Below the pieces are notes generated by a model. That model was not told the DNA's origin and made no database searches. It was given only the letters and a program-made list of their open reading frames with translations. From Bacteroidales bacterium UBA4284 (GTDB lineage Bacteria > Bacteroidota > Bacteroidia > Bacteroidales > UBA932): a stretch of DNA of 37,237 nt. A program made the translations under genes and the position numbers. The stretch is taken from the NCBI GenBank assembly GCA_002395925.1, contig DGVM01000049.1, forward strand, positions 1-37,237, written 5' to 3'. This document shows positions 24,382-31,837 of the stretch, one piece after another. The first letter of the stretch is position 1. Each line of letters starts with the position of its first letter.

Positions 24382-25638
24382 CTAGAAGTTGAGTCTTACA
24401 AGCGCCTGCACGCGATGGTTGAACAGCAGGTGCAGGTTGCCGACTGCGTTCATGCGGTCGTTGGAAAGTCCGTAGTTGACTCCGGTAAGCATGTATTCCA
24501 TGCCGAACTGGAGTTTGCCAAGGTTGTAGATAAGCTCGGGCTGCACGCGGAAGATATAATCTACGACGTCGGCGTTGTTCTTGACCCAGCGGTACTTGTA
24601 TGCGCCGGAATCGTTCTTGTCGCCGAGCACATCGACGCTGGTACCCAGTAGCTTGGAATATCCGAGCAGCATGGAAGGCACCCAGCGGCCGAGGCCCTTG
24701 TAGGACAGCGTGGCCCAACCGGTGGCGTTGCGGGTGGCTGCGAAGTTCCAGTTGCCGGTAGTCTCGTCTATCGAAGTTACGCCGTAGCCGCCGATGAGGT
24801 TGAAATGCGAACCGTCGTTGGCGTAGGTGAGCTTGGTCTTGAGGTCCAGCTTGCCTATGGAACCGGCACCGTAAAGGAATACGTTCCAGGTGGTGATGCG
24901 GTCTGCAGCAAATCCGGAGGCGCTGACCAGACGGGGCTTGATGCTGAGGACGTCAGCGCCGAGGCGCAGGGTGGTCTTGCCGCTCTTGAAGTTGATGCCG
25001 GCATACAGTTCGGGGATGCAGCCGTATTTGATGTAATTGGCGCTGGCGCCCTCGGGGCCCGTGGAAGTGTACTGCATCTGCCAGATGGCAGCAGTGGTAA
25101 GGGAGAGGGTTTCGGTAAGGCCAAGGTCGAACTGGACCAGCGGGGTGCGGCTGAAGGGGCCGAAGGGGGCGCCGCTCTCGAGGCTGAAGATGTCGGGAAG
25201 GTCGGCAGCCATGGGGTGCCATGCCTGGCCTATCTTCCAGCTGCGGCCGTTCTTTGCCACGGTGACGAAGGCCTGGCGCAGGCGGAGCTGGGCGGTGCCC
25301 GTATTGCCGGTAAGTCCGGCATAGAAGTCCGCCTCGAACTTGCCGCCTATCTTGTAGCCGTCGAATTCGTATCCGGTGATATCGAGCCCGAGGCGCGAGG
25401 TAAGCGCGGCGAAGCGGAAGCTGGAGACCTCGTTGACGTCGGTCGTACCAACCATCTTTACGTCTTTGGGCATCCAGTAGTACAGGTCGTCGGTGCCGGC
25501 GGTACTGACGCGGGAGTCGTAGGCGAAATAATTGCGTACGAAGCCGTACAGTTTGAATTTGGGCTTGGCCTGGTCTTCTGCGAACAGGCTTGTGCTTATA
25601 GCGAGCAGCGCTGCGGCTGCAAACAACATTCTTTTCAT
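24382..25638 (-). CDS. Outer-membrane beta-barrel porin-like protein
   Basis: The 418-residue protein has a signal peptide (KRMLFAAAALLAISTSLFA, cleavage before EDQ) and a body of alternating aromatic and polar strands, with many turn residues, ending VQALVRLNF with a terminal phenylalanine, as outer-membrane barrels do. The early strand KLYGFVRNYFAYDSR and the block WKIGQAWHPM are typical of a Bacteroidetes porin-like family with no firm function known to me. It follows the DASS anion transporter by a single base, so it may supply the outer-membrane route for the same substrate. This is inferred from position only. Confidence 0.8.
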   Translation of the reverse strand: MKRMLFAAAALLAISTSLFAEDQAKPKFKLYGFVRNYFAYDSRVSTAGTDDLYYWMPKDVKMVGTTDVNEVSSFRFAALTSRLGLDITGYEFDGYKIGGKFEADFYAGLTGNTGTAQLRLRQAFVTVAKNGRSWKIGQAWHPMAADLPDIFSLESGAPFGPFSRTPLVQFDLGLTETLSLTTAAIWQMQYTSTGPEGASANYIKYGCIPELYAGINFKSGKTTLRLGADVLSIKPRLVSASGFAADRITTWNVFLYGAGSIGKLDLKTKLTYANDGSHFNLIGGYGVTSIDETTGNWNFAATRNATGWATLSYKGLGRWVPSMLLGYSKLLGTSVDVLGDKNDSGAYKYRWVKNNADVVDYIFRVQPELIYNLGKLQFGMEYMLTGVNYGLSNDRMNAVGNLHLLFNHRVQALVRLNF

Positions 25639-25639
25639 A

Positions 25640-27094
25640 CTAGACGGTAGGGAAAGGGAAGATTTTGGTAAGCAGGAAATAACCGAGCACGAAGCCGATT
25701 ACGCCGATGATGGCGCCAACCTTGGCCATCTGGGAGGTCTTCACCAGACCGGTGGAAGAAGCGATGGCGTTCGGAGGCGTGGATATGGGGAAAAGCATAG
25801 CTATAGAAGCGCACATCGCGATGAAAGGAATCATGGCGTTCATGCCGCCAATCGCCATGAACTGGGCGTTGTTGGCAGCTTCGGGATCGGCCATGGCGGT
25901 GCCGACCACAACCAGGATAGGGACCAGCAGGGCCGCCGTTGCGGAGTTGCTGATGAAGTTGGAAAGGAAGTAGCACACGAGGCCTGCGATGATGAGGACC
26001 AGTACCACGTTCATGCTGCTGAAAGGAATGGCGTTGATGAGGACGGCTGCAAGTCCGGTCTTGTTAAGACCCGTTCCGAGTGCGAAGCCGCCGGCCACCA
26101 GCCAGAGTACGCTCCAGTTGATATCCTTGATGTCGTCTTTGCCGAACACGCCCGTGCAGGTATAGACGGCCAGGGGGATGAGGGCGACGATGTTGGAGTT
26201 GATGCCGGTAAGGGACTCGGTGACCCAGAGAAGGATGGTCACGAAGAAGGTGATCCATGCCACATAGTCTTTCCAGCCCCATTTGTGATGCTTGGCTTCT
26301 ATCTTGAGTTCGATCTTGTCGGACTTGAAGGGGAAGAAGAACTGGAGGAGCAGCCAGGCGATAATGATCATGACTACCACGTAAGGCACCATCCTGGACA
26401 TCCAGGTGGCGAAGCCGATCTGGTAGCCTGCATTCTCCAGGGCGCCGATGGCGATGGCGTTGGGAGGGGTTCCGATAGGGGTTCCGATACCTCCGAGGTT
26501 GGCTGCCACGGGGATGGACAGGGCGAGGCCTACCTTGCCGGTCTCATTCTCGGGGAGGGCCTTGAGGACGGGAGCCAGGAACGCGAGCATCATCGCGGCG
26601 GTGGCGGTGTTGCTCATGAACATCGAGAATATCGAAATGATGATGAGGAAGCCGAGCAGGACCATTTTGGGCTTGCTGCCGAAGAGGCCCAGGAGGCCCT
26701 TGGCTATGACGGCGTCCATACCGTACTTGGATGCTATGATGGCCAGAACGAAGCCGCCGAGGAAGAGCATGACCACAGGGTCCGCGAAAGATGCCATGAT
26801 GCTCTTGTAATCGACCAGCGTACCTGCCTCGGGGGTGCAAAAGAACTTGAGTCCTTTGTTGGAAACCGACAGCAGCATGACGACGATGACCATGAGGGAG
26901 GTGGTCCAGTTGGGAATGATTTCGAACATCCACATGAGGGCGGCGAAGACGAAAATGGCTATCATCCTCTGCTGGACGGCAGTGAGGTCCGCGATACCGA
27001 ATACAGACGTAGGGAGGGCCCAAAGAAGGATTGTGACAATCAGCACGAGTGGCAGAAGCACACAATACTTAACAGAAAATTTTCCGTTGGACAT
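25640..27094 (-). CDS. DASS/SLC13-family sodium:anion symporter
   Basis: DASS proteins import di- or tricarboxylates or sulfate with sodium. The 484-residue protein is very hydrophobic with about eleven membrane segments. It has the two family SNT-type motifs: SNTATAAMM at 161-169 and SNSATAALL at 382-390, each followed later by a TPPNAIA loop (209-215 and 439-445). In the second motif the threonine is replaced by serine, which keeps the hydroxyl. A dicarboxylate such as succinate, malate or fumarate is the likeliest substrate, but sulfate cannot be excluded. It is the first gene of the unit running through the barrel, addB, addA and the FAD gene and has the best promoter in the window. Confidence 0.92.
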   Translation of the reverse strand: MSNGKFSVKYCVLLPLVLIVTILLWALPTSVFGIADLTAVQQRMIAIFVFAALMWMFEIIPNWTTSLMVIVVMLLSVSNKGLKFFCTPEAGTLVDYKSIMASFADPVVMLFLGGFVLAIIASKYGMDAVIAKGLLGLFGSKPKMVLLGFLIIISIFSMFMSNTATAAMMLAFLAPVLKALPENETGKVGLALSIPVAANLGGIGTPIGTPPNAIAIGALENAGYQIGFATWMSRMVPYVVVMIIIAWLLLQFFFPFKSDKIELKIEAKHHKWGWKDYVAWITFFVTILLWVTESLTGINSNIVALIPLAVYTCTGVFGKDDIKDINWSVLWLVAGGFALGTGLNKTGLAAVLINAIPFSSMNVVLVLIIAGLVCYFLSNFISNSATAALLVPILVVVGTAMADPEAANNAQFMAIGGMNAMIPFIAMCASIAMLFPISTPPNAIASSTGLVKTSQMAKVGAIIGVIGFVLGYFLLTKIFPFPTV

Positions 27095-27128
27095 ATTTGA
27101 AACTGTTATATTTCACATTAAAGCGGGG

Positions 27129-27160
27129 CAAATTTAGTTATTTATTCTCACATGCCCAAA
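27129..27160 (-). promoter_or_regulatory. Predicted -33/-7 promoter for the DASS-barrel-addBA unit
   Basis: On the minus strand TTTG (27160-27157) is followed after 20 bases by TAAATTTG (27136-27129), exact matches to the Bacteroidetes -33 and -7 elements at the expected spacing. The start codon lies 34 bases further on. This is the clearest promoter in the window. Confidence 0.7.
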
Positions 27161-27173
27161 TGGAAATATTTAT

Positions 27174-27181
27174 TATTTTTG
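27174..27181 (+). promoter_or_regulatory. Predicted -7 element for the guanine deaminase gene, directly at the start codon
   Basis: TATTTTTG matches TAnnTTTG exactly and is only four bases (CACT) from the ATG. With the usual start point 4-7 bases after this box, the transcript would be leaderless or begin within the first codons. Confidence 0.5.
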
Positions 27182-27185
27182 CACT

Positions 27186-27644
27186 ATGAACAAGTTTATG
27201 GAAACTGCGATTCGCGAGGCGCGCGAGGGCATACGTGCAGGTCACGGCGGCCCGTTCGGAACAGTGATAGTGAAAGACGGAAAAATAGTGGGGCGCGGGC
27301 ACAACTGCGTGCTTCGCGACAACGACGCCACCTGCCACGGCGAGGTGGCAGCCATACGCGACGCGGGCAGGCGCCTGGGCACCTTCGACCTCAGCGGCTG
27401 CGAGCTTTACACTACGGGAGAGCCTTGCCACATGTGCCTCTGCGCATGCCTGTGGGCCAATATCGACAAGATTTATTACGGCTGCACCATTGCCGACAAC
27501 GACCGAATAGGCTTCCGTGACGACAAATTCGACAAGATATTCGGCGGCAGGGACAAGCTGCCCGGTCTGATGCAGGAACTCGACAGGCAGGAGTGCCTGA
27601 AGCTGTTCGACGAGTACCTGGCCCTGGAGCACAGGAACTATTAA
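27186..27644 (+). CDS. guaD: Cytidine-deaminase-fold nucleobase deaminase, guanine deaminase-like
   Basis: The 152-residue protein is a zinc deaminase of the guanine deaminase/TadA group. It has GGPFGTVIVKDG (about 21-32), GHNCVL, the zinc and catalytic pair H51-G-E53 in ATCHGEVAAIR, and the cysteines C81 and C84 in TGEPCHMC, followed by WANIDKIYYGC. Length and the GGPFG start resemble Bacillus GuaD, which deaminates guanine to xanthine. The usual HAE and PCPMC motifs read HGE and PCHMC here; the zinc ligands and glutamate remain. A different nucleobase or nucleoside substrate is possible. A second in-frame ATG at codon 5 could be the real start if the transcript begins late. Its stop overlaps the convergent rsgA by four bases. 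Confidence 0.85.
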   Translation: MNKFMETAIREAREGIRAGHGGPFGTVIVKDGKIVGRGHNCVLRDNDATCHGEVAAIRDAGRRLGTFDLSGCELYTTGEPCHMCLCACLWANIDKIYYGCTIADNDRIGFRDDKFDKIFGGRDKLPGLMQELDRQECLKLFDEYLALEHRNY

Positions 27645-28573
27645 CGGAATTTCTTGTCCTCCTCGAGCATTCCGAGGTAGGAATTGTAGCGCTCGGGGCT
27701 GATTGTACCATCCTCGAGCGCCTGTTTTACCGCGCACCCCGGTTCGTGGGTGTGAGTACAGGGTATGAAACGGCAGCTGTCGGCCACCCGCAGCATTTCG
27801 GGGAAATATTTGGATATCTCTTCCTTCTCCAGGTCCACGAGGCCGAAGCCGCGCAGTCCTGGGGTGTCGATTATGAAACCACCGCCGGAAAGCGGGTACA
27901 TTTCGTACAGCGAAGTAGTGTGCCGGCCCTGGAGATGCGCGACGCTGATGTCGCCCGTGCGGGGATTGAGCGACGGGTCCAAAGCTTTGATTACCGACGA
28001 CTTGCCCACTCCCGACTCGCCGCTCAGCAAGCTGGTGCCGCGCGAGCACAGCTCCCTCAGTGCGTCAATTCCCTCCCCCGTCAACGCCGAACATTCGAGC
28101 ACGGTATAACCGGCCCCGCGGTATATGCCGCAGAAGGCCTCTATCTGCTCCGGCGCCAGTTCGCGGTAAAGATCGACCTTGTTGAGCACTATCACGGGAC
28201 GGACTCCATAAACCTCGCAGGTGACGAGCAGACGGTCCAGGAACGGGAGCTTGATTTCGGGAAAATACAGAGTGACCACCAGCACGGCCCGGTCGAGGTT
28301 TGCGGCGATGACGTGCGACTGTCTCGACAGGTTGGTGCTCCGGCGGATTATGTAGTTGGTACGCGGCAGCACGCTCGTTATAACAGCAGTCTGCTCTCCA
28401 GCGGAAGATTCCTCCATCATGTATTCGACCCTGTCGCCCACTGCGACGGGATTGGTGGACACGCTCCTTTCGAGCCGCACCTTGCCCCTCAGGACAGCCG
28501 GAAAAGGCTCCCACTGCGGAAGATGGCTTAGCAGGAAATGGCTGCCGGCATTCTTGACTACGGTCGCCTCCAT
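27641..28573 (-). CDS. rsgA: Ribosome small-subunit-dependent GTPase RsgA
   Basis: RsgA is a circularly permuted GTPase that checks late 30S subunit maturation. The 310-residue protein has an N-terminal OB fold (to about residue 90), then the G motifs in permuted order: NKVD (131-134), GESGVGKS (185-192) and DTPG (236-239). The C-terminal zinc finger is CRFIPCTHTHEPGC (C267, C272, H274, C280). All expected residues are present and length is normal. It follows the polyprenyl synthase gene by one base, so the two are co-transcribed. Confidence 0.96.
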   Translation of the reverse strand: MEATVVKNAGSHFLLSHLPQWEPFPAVLRGKVRLERSVSTNPVAVGDRVEYMMEESSAGEQTAVITSVLPRTNYIIRRSTNLSRQSHVIAANLDRAVLVVTLYFPEIKLPFLDRLLVTCEVYGVRPVIVLNKVDLYRELAPEQIEAFCGIYRGAGYTVLECSALTGEGIDALRELCSRGTSLLSGESGVGKSSVIKALDPSLNPRTGDISVAHLQGRHTTSLYEMYPLSGGGFIIDTPGLRGFGLVDLEKEEISKYFPEMLRVADSCRFIPCTHTHEPGCAVKQALEDGTISPERYNSYLGMLEEDKKFR

Positions 28574-28574
28574 A

Positions 28575-29546
28575 CTACCTGGCCCTTCCTATCAGCTTTT
28601 CAGCGAAATCACGCAGCACTGCCACATTGCAGTCCAGGCCCTTTACCGCATCGAGAGCCATGCCGGACAGGCGGACAATTTCTGCACGGGCGTCGGAGGG
28701 GACATTGAGGGAGTCGTACATATTCTTGACTGACAGTATCTTGGACGCACGCGCGGAGTCCGAGTCACATTCGCGGTTGAACTCCGCGAGGAAGGCCTCG
28801 CGGGAAGCGGTTTTCTGGAGAGCCCGCACCGTCAGCCAGCTCTTCTTGCCGTTGATTATGTCGCCGCCGATGGGTTTTCCGAAGACTTTTTCGTCGCCGT
28901 AGGCATCGAGGTAATCATCGGCAATCTGGAAAGCCAGCCCGAGCCTGTATCCGTAGTCGTAGAGGGCGTCGCACGCACTGGCGGGCGCTCCTGCCGCAAG
29001 GGCTCCCATCTTTGCGCTGCATGCAAGCAGGACCGCGGTCTTGAGGCCTATCATCTCTATGTACCTGTCCATGGGCACATCGTCCATTGATTCGAACTCC
29101 ATGTCGAGCTGCTGGCCTTCGCACACTTGGGCAGCCGTACGGGAGAACAGCTCGAGCGCCTGCTCCCGGCAAAACTGAGGAGCCTTGGCGATACGCATGT
29201 AGGCGTCGATCAGCATCACGTCGCCGCTCAGGATGGCGGTATCCTCGTTCCACTTTTTCCATACAGTAGGCACGCCGCGCCTCAGGGGCGAACGGTCCAT
29301 GATGTCGTCGTGTATCAAGGTGAAGGTGTGAAATACCTCCAGCGCCGCCGCACATTCGAGGACCTCGAGGCAGAAGCTGTCGCGGAAAAGGCCGTAAGCG
29401 GTCAAGCACAGCTGGGGGCGGAGGCGTTTGCCGCCTATTCCTATCATGTATCTCAGGGGATCGTAAAGCCCTTCGGGACGGCTTGTAAACTCGATGGAGG
29501 CGAAGAGTTCCTCCACCTGCCGGGATATCTGTACGGAGTCAATCAT
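28575..29546 (-). CDS. Trans-isoprenyl diphosphate synthase
   Basis: This enzyme joins isopentenyl diphosphate units to an allylic diphosphate, making farnesyl, geranylgeranyl or longer chains for quinones and other lipids. The 323-residue protein has GGKRLRP (38-44), the first aspartate-rich motif DDIMD (80-84) with the RRGVPT loop after it, the GQQLD segment, the lysine in IGLKTA, and the second aspartate-rich motif DDYLD (210-214) in FQIADDYLDAYG. The first motif lacks the two-residue insertion of bacterial type II FPP synthases, favouring a geranylgeranyl- or longer-chain enzyme; F75, five residues before the motif, may limit chain length. The product cannot be fixed from sequence. The start codon lies four bases from a -7 box. 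Confidence 0.92.
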   Translation of the reverse strand: MIDSVQISRQVEELFASIEFTSRPEGLYDPLRYMIGIGGKRLRPQLCLTAYGLFRDSFCLEVLECAAALEVFHTFTLIHDDIMDRSPLRRGVPTVWKKWNEDTAILSGDVMLIDAYMRIAKAPQFCREQALELFSRTAAQVCEGQQLDMEFESMDDVPMDRYIEMIGLKTAVLLACSAKMGALAAGAPASACDALYDYGYRLGLAFQIADDYLDAYGDEKVFGKPIGGDIINGKKSWLTVRALQKTASREAFLAEFNRECDSDSARASKILSVKNMYDSLNVPSDARAEIVRLSGMALDAVKGLDCNVAVLRDFAEKLIGRAR

Positions 29547-29550
29547 TCTA

Positions 29551-29558
29551 CAAAGATA
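29551..29558 (-). promoter_or_regulatory. Predicted -7 element for the polyprenyl synthase-rsgA unit
   Basis: The minus strand reads TATCTTTG, an exact -7 match, followed by TAGA and then the ATG. The transcript would be leaderless or nearly so. It forms an inverted repeat with the opposite -7 box. Confidence 0.55.
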
Positions 29559-29569
29559 TGAATAATTTG

Positions 29570-29577
29570 TATCTTTG
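29570..29577 (+). promoter_or_regulatory. Predicted -7 element for rdgB-ctp-U32
   Basis: TATCTTTG is an exact -7 match eight bases before the rdgB start, so the leader would be only a few bases. It is identical to the opposite box 11 bases away. Confidence 0.55.
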
Positions 29578-29585
29578 CCGAGTAT

Positions 29586-30212
29586 ATGAAACTGCTGTTT
29601 GCAACCGGCAACCGCGGAAAGCTGCGCGAGGCCCGGGAAATACTCGAATCACTGGTGGACGTAGTATCCTCCGCCGACATGGGAATCACGTCGGAACCCG
29701 AAGAAAACGGCGCCACGCTCATGGAAAATTCCATCATCAAGGCCCGCTACGTGCATGCGCTGTCCGGCATGGACTGCTTTGCCGACGACACCGGCCTGGA
29801 AGTCGATGCCCTTGGAGGCGCGCCGGGCGTACATGCAGCCCGCTTCGCCCAGGACATCGCAATGCGGGACGGTCTTCCCGCTGCGCCCGATCACGACTTC
29901 GGAGCCAACATCGACGCCCTGCTCAAGGAACTCGACAAGCATCCGGGAGAGCCCCGCACGGCCCGGTTCCGCAGCGTAGTCACGCTGATAATCAACGGAG
30001 AAGAGCATTTCTTCGAGGGCACTCTCGAGGGGCGCATCGCAAGTGTGCGCAGCGGCGACGGCGGCTTTGGCTACGACCCGGTGTTCATAGCCGACGAATA
30101 CCCCGACCGCAGCGTAGCTCAGCTTCCGGAAGAAACAAAAAACGCAATCTCCCACAGAGGAAAGGCCCTCAGGGATATGGCACGGTGGTTGAAGGACAAT
30201 TATCTGGTATGA
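29586..30212 (+). CDS. rdgB: XTP/dITP diphosphatase RdgB (HAM1 family)
   Basis: RdgB hydrolyses ITP, XTP and their deoxy forms to monophosphates so they are not built into nucleic acids. The 208-residue protein shows the family motifs in order: FATGNRGKLRE (5-15), ADDTGLEVDALGGAPGVHAA starting near residue 66, the GFGYDPVF phosphate/base site near 160, and the SHRGKAL motif near 190. It is a second nucleotide-pool cleaner in this window besides MazG, though in another transcription unit. It ends in an ATGA overlap with the S41 protease gene. Confidence 0.95.
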   Translation: MKLLFATGNRGKLREAREILESLVDVVSSADMGITSEPEENGATLMENSIIKARYVHALSGMDCFADDTGLEVDALGGAPGVHAARFAQDIAMRDGLPAAPDHDFGANIDALLKELDKHPGEPRTARFRSVVTLIINGEEHFFEGTLEGRIASVRSGDGGFGYDPVFIADEYPDRSVAQLPEETKNAISHRGKALRDMARWLKDNYLV

Positions 30213-31828
30213 AAAAAACACTTATCGCAATAGCGCTGGCGTCGGTATGCATCTGTGCATCCGCCCAGACCAAGGGCTTCAAGCTCGGCAAATGGACAGA
30301 AATCCATAGCTCCATTCTCAAAGAACTCAACCGTTCGTACGTAGATTCGATTCCGGTGGACCGCATGGAAAGGGCCGCGGTGGACGCCATGCTCTCCGAG
30401 CTCGACCCCTACACGGTCTATATCCCCGAGGAAGAGAATGAAGACCTGCGGATGATGATTAACAAGACCTACGGAGGCATAGGAGCCATCATTTACAAGC
30501 CCGACGTCCAGGGAAACGTCATCATCAACGAGCCCTACAAGAACTCCCCCGCCGCCAAGGCCGGACTGCACTGCGGCGATGAGATCCTGTCCATCGACGG
30601 CGAATCCGTGGCGGGCCTGACAAGCCAGCAGAGCAGCGAGAAGATGCGCGGCGTTCCCGGCACCAAGGTGAAATTCCGCGTCAAGAAAGTATGGACCGGC
30701 GAGACCAAAGACATCACCATCACCCGGCATGCCATCCATCTTCCCGACATCGAATACTACGGCATGATCTCCCCCCGTACCGGATACATACTTCAGACCG
30801 GATTCACCGAGGGCGTAGGAGAAGAGGTGCGCGCAGCGGTAAAAGACCTTCGCCGCAGCGGTCAGCTCGACACCCTTGTGCTCGACCTCCGGGGAAACGG
30901 AGGCGGCATACTCGGAGAGGCCGTAGATATCGTATCCATCTTTGTACCAAAGGGTTCACTCGTAGTTACGGCCCGCGGCCGCGAGGAGGGCTCATCGTTC
31001 ACCTACCGCACCACCAAGGAGCCGGTAGATACTTCCCTCCCCCTCATAGTCATGGTGGATTCCGGCAGCGCCTCGGCATCCGAGATTGTTTCCGGCGCCC
31101 TGCAGGACCTCGACCGTGCCATAGTCATCGGAACGCGCACCTTCGGGAAAGGCCTCGTGCAGAGCATCAGGCCCATGCCGTACAACGGTCAGCTCAAACT
31201 CACCACCGCCAAATACTACACTCCCAGCGGACGCTGCGTACAGGCCATCGACTATTCGCACCGCGGCGAGGACGGTTCCGTCGGGCACATCCCCGATTCC
31301 CTCACCCATGAATTCAAGACCGCAATGGGCAGGACGGTGCGCGACGGCGGCGGAATCACTCCCGACATCGAGGTCAAGCCCCACGAGTACAGCCGTCTTA
31401 CCTATTCGCTGGTCATGAACGGAGTGGTCGAACAGTACGCCCTGGAATATGTCAGGAATCACAAAAGCATACCCTCCACCGAGGAGTTCCGCATAAGCGA
31501 CGCCGACTACGAGGACTTTATCGCATTCGCAGAGGGCAAGACCTTCGACTACCGCAGTTCCGCCCGCACCTACTTCGATTTCGTCAAGAAGGAACTCGGG
31601 CGCGACGGCCTTTCGGAAGTCATGGCTCCGCAGCTCGACGCCCTCGAGAAGGCCCTCAACATGGAGAAGGCCGACTTCCTGAGGCTCAAGAAGGACGAAA
31701 TCATCCCCTTCCTCGAAGAAGAAATCATAGTCCGGTACTATTTCCAGCCCGACGGGGTCAAGGTCCGCCTCCGTTACGACACCCAGATCGACGAAGCCCT
31801 GCAAAAGGCTAAAGACTTTCATTTTTAG
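30209..31828 (+). CDS. S41-family carboxy-terminal processing protease
   Basis: CTP proteases cleave proteins near the C-terminus in the periplasm. The 539-residue protein has a signal peptide (KKTLIAIALASVCICASAQ), an N-terminal helical part, a PDZ domain (about 88-175, with SPAAKAGLHCGDEILSIDG), and the S41 core: LDLRGNGGG (226-233), the nucleophile region GSASASE (286-292) and the catalytic lysine K314 in TFGKGLVQ. The last 150 residues are helical and acidic/basic mixed, as in the Bacteroidetes CTP group. The ATG overlapping the rdgB stop opens directly on the signal peptide, which fixes the start. It is followed nine bases later by the U32 gene. Confidence 0.94.
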   Translation: MKKTLIAIALASVCICASAQTKGFKLGKWTEIHSSILKELNRSYVDSIPVDRMERAAVDAMLSELDPYTVYIPEEENEDLRMMINKTYGGIGAIIYKPDVQGNVIINEPYKNSPAAKAGLHCGDEILSIDGESVAGLTSQQSSEKMRGVPGTKVKFRVKKVWTGETKDITITRHAIHLPDIEYYGMISPRTGYILQTGFTEGVGEEVRAAVKDLRRSGQLDTLVLDLRGNGGGILGEAVDIVSIFVPKGSLVVTARGREEGSSFTYRTTKEPVDTSLPLIVMVDSGSASASEIVSGALQDLDRAIVIGTRTFGKGLVQSIRPMPYNGQLKLTTAKYYTPSGRCVQAIDYSHRGEDGSVGHIPDSLTHEFKTAMGRTVRDGGGITPDIEVKPHEYSRLTYSLVMNGVVEQYALEYVRNHKSIPSTEEFRISDADYEDFIAFAEGKTFDYRSSARTYFDFVKKELGRDGLSEVMAPQLDALEKALNMEKADFLRLKKDEIIPFLEEEIIVRYYFQPDGVKVRLRYDTQIDEALQKAKDFHF

Positions 31829-31837
31829 CATCTCAAC

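Noticed and set aside
24371..24718. An N-terminal extension of addB into the barrel gene
   Set aside because: The extra 116 residues are R- and Q-rich low-complexity sequence and lie within the barrel gene; the ATG at 24370 has GGAGAG before it and begins the family-like sequence.
25532..27100. A 522-codon plus-strand frame opposite the DASS transporter
   Set aside because: Its product is very rich in D, E, G and H, as expected from reading a hydrophobic membrane protein gene in reverse. No motif or promoter supports it.
29558..30208. A long upstream extension of the S41 protease frame through rdgB
   Set aside because: The frame is open by chance over rdgB; the ATG at 30209 opens directly on a signal peptide and overlaps the rdgB stop as ATGA.
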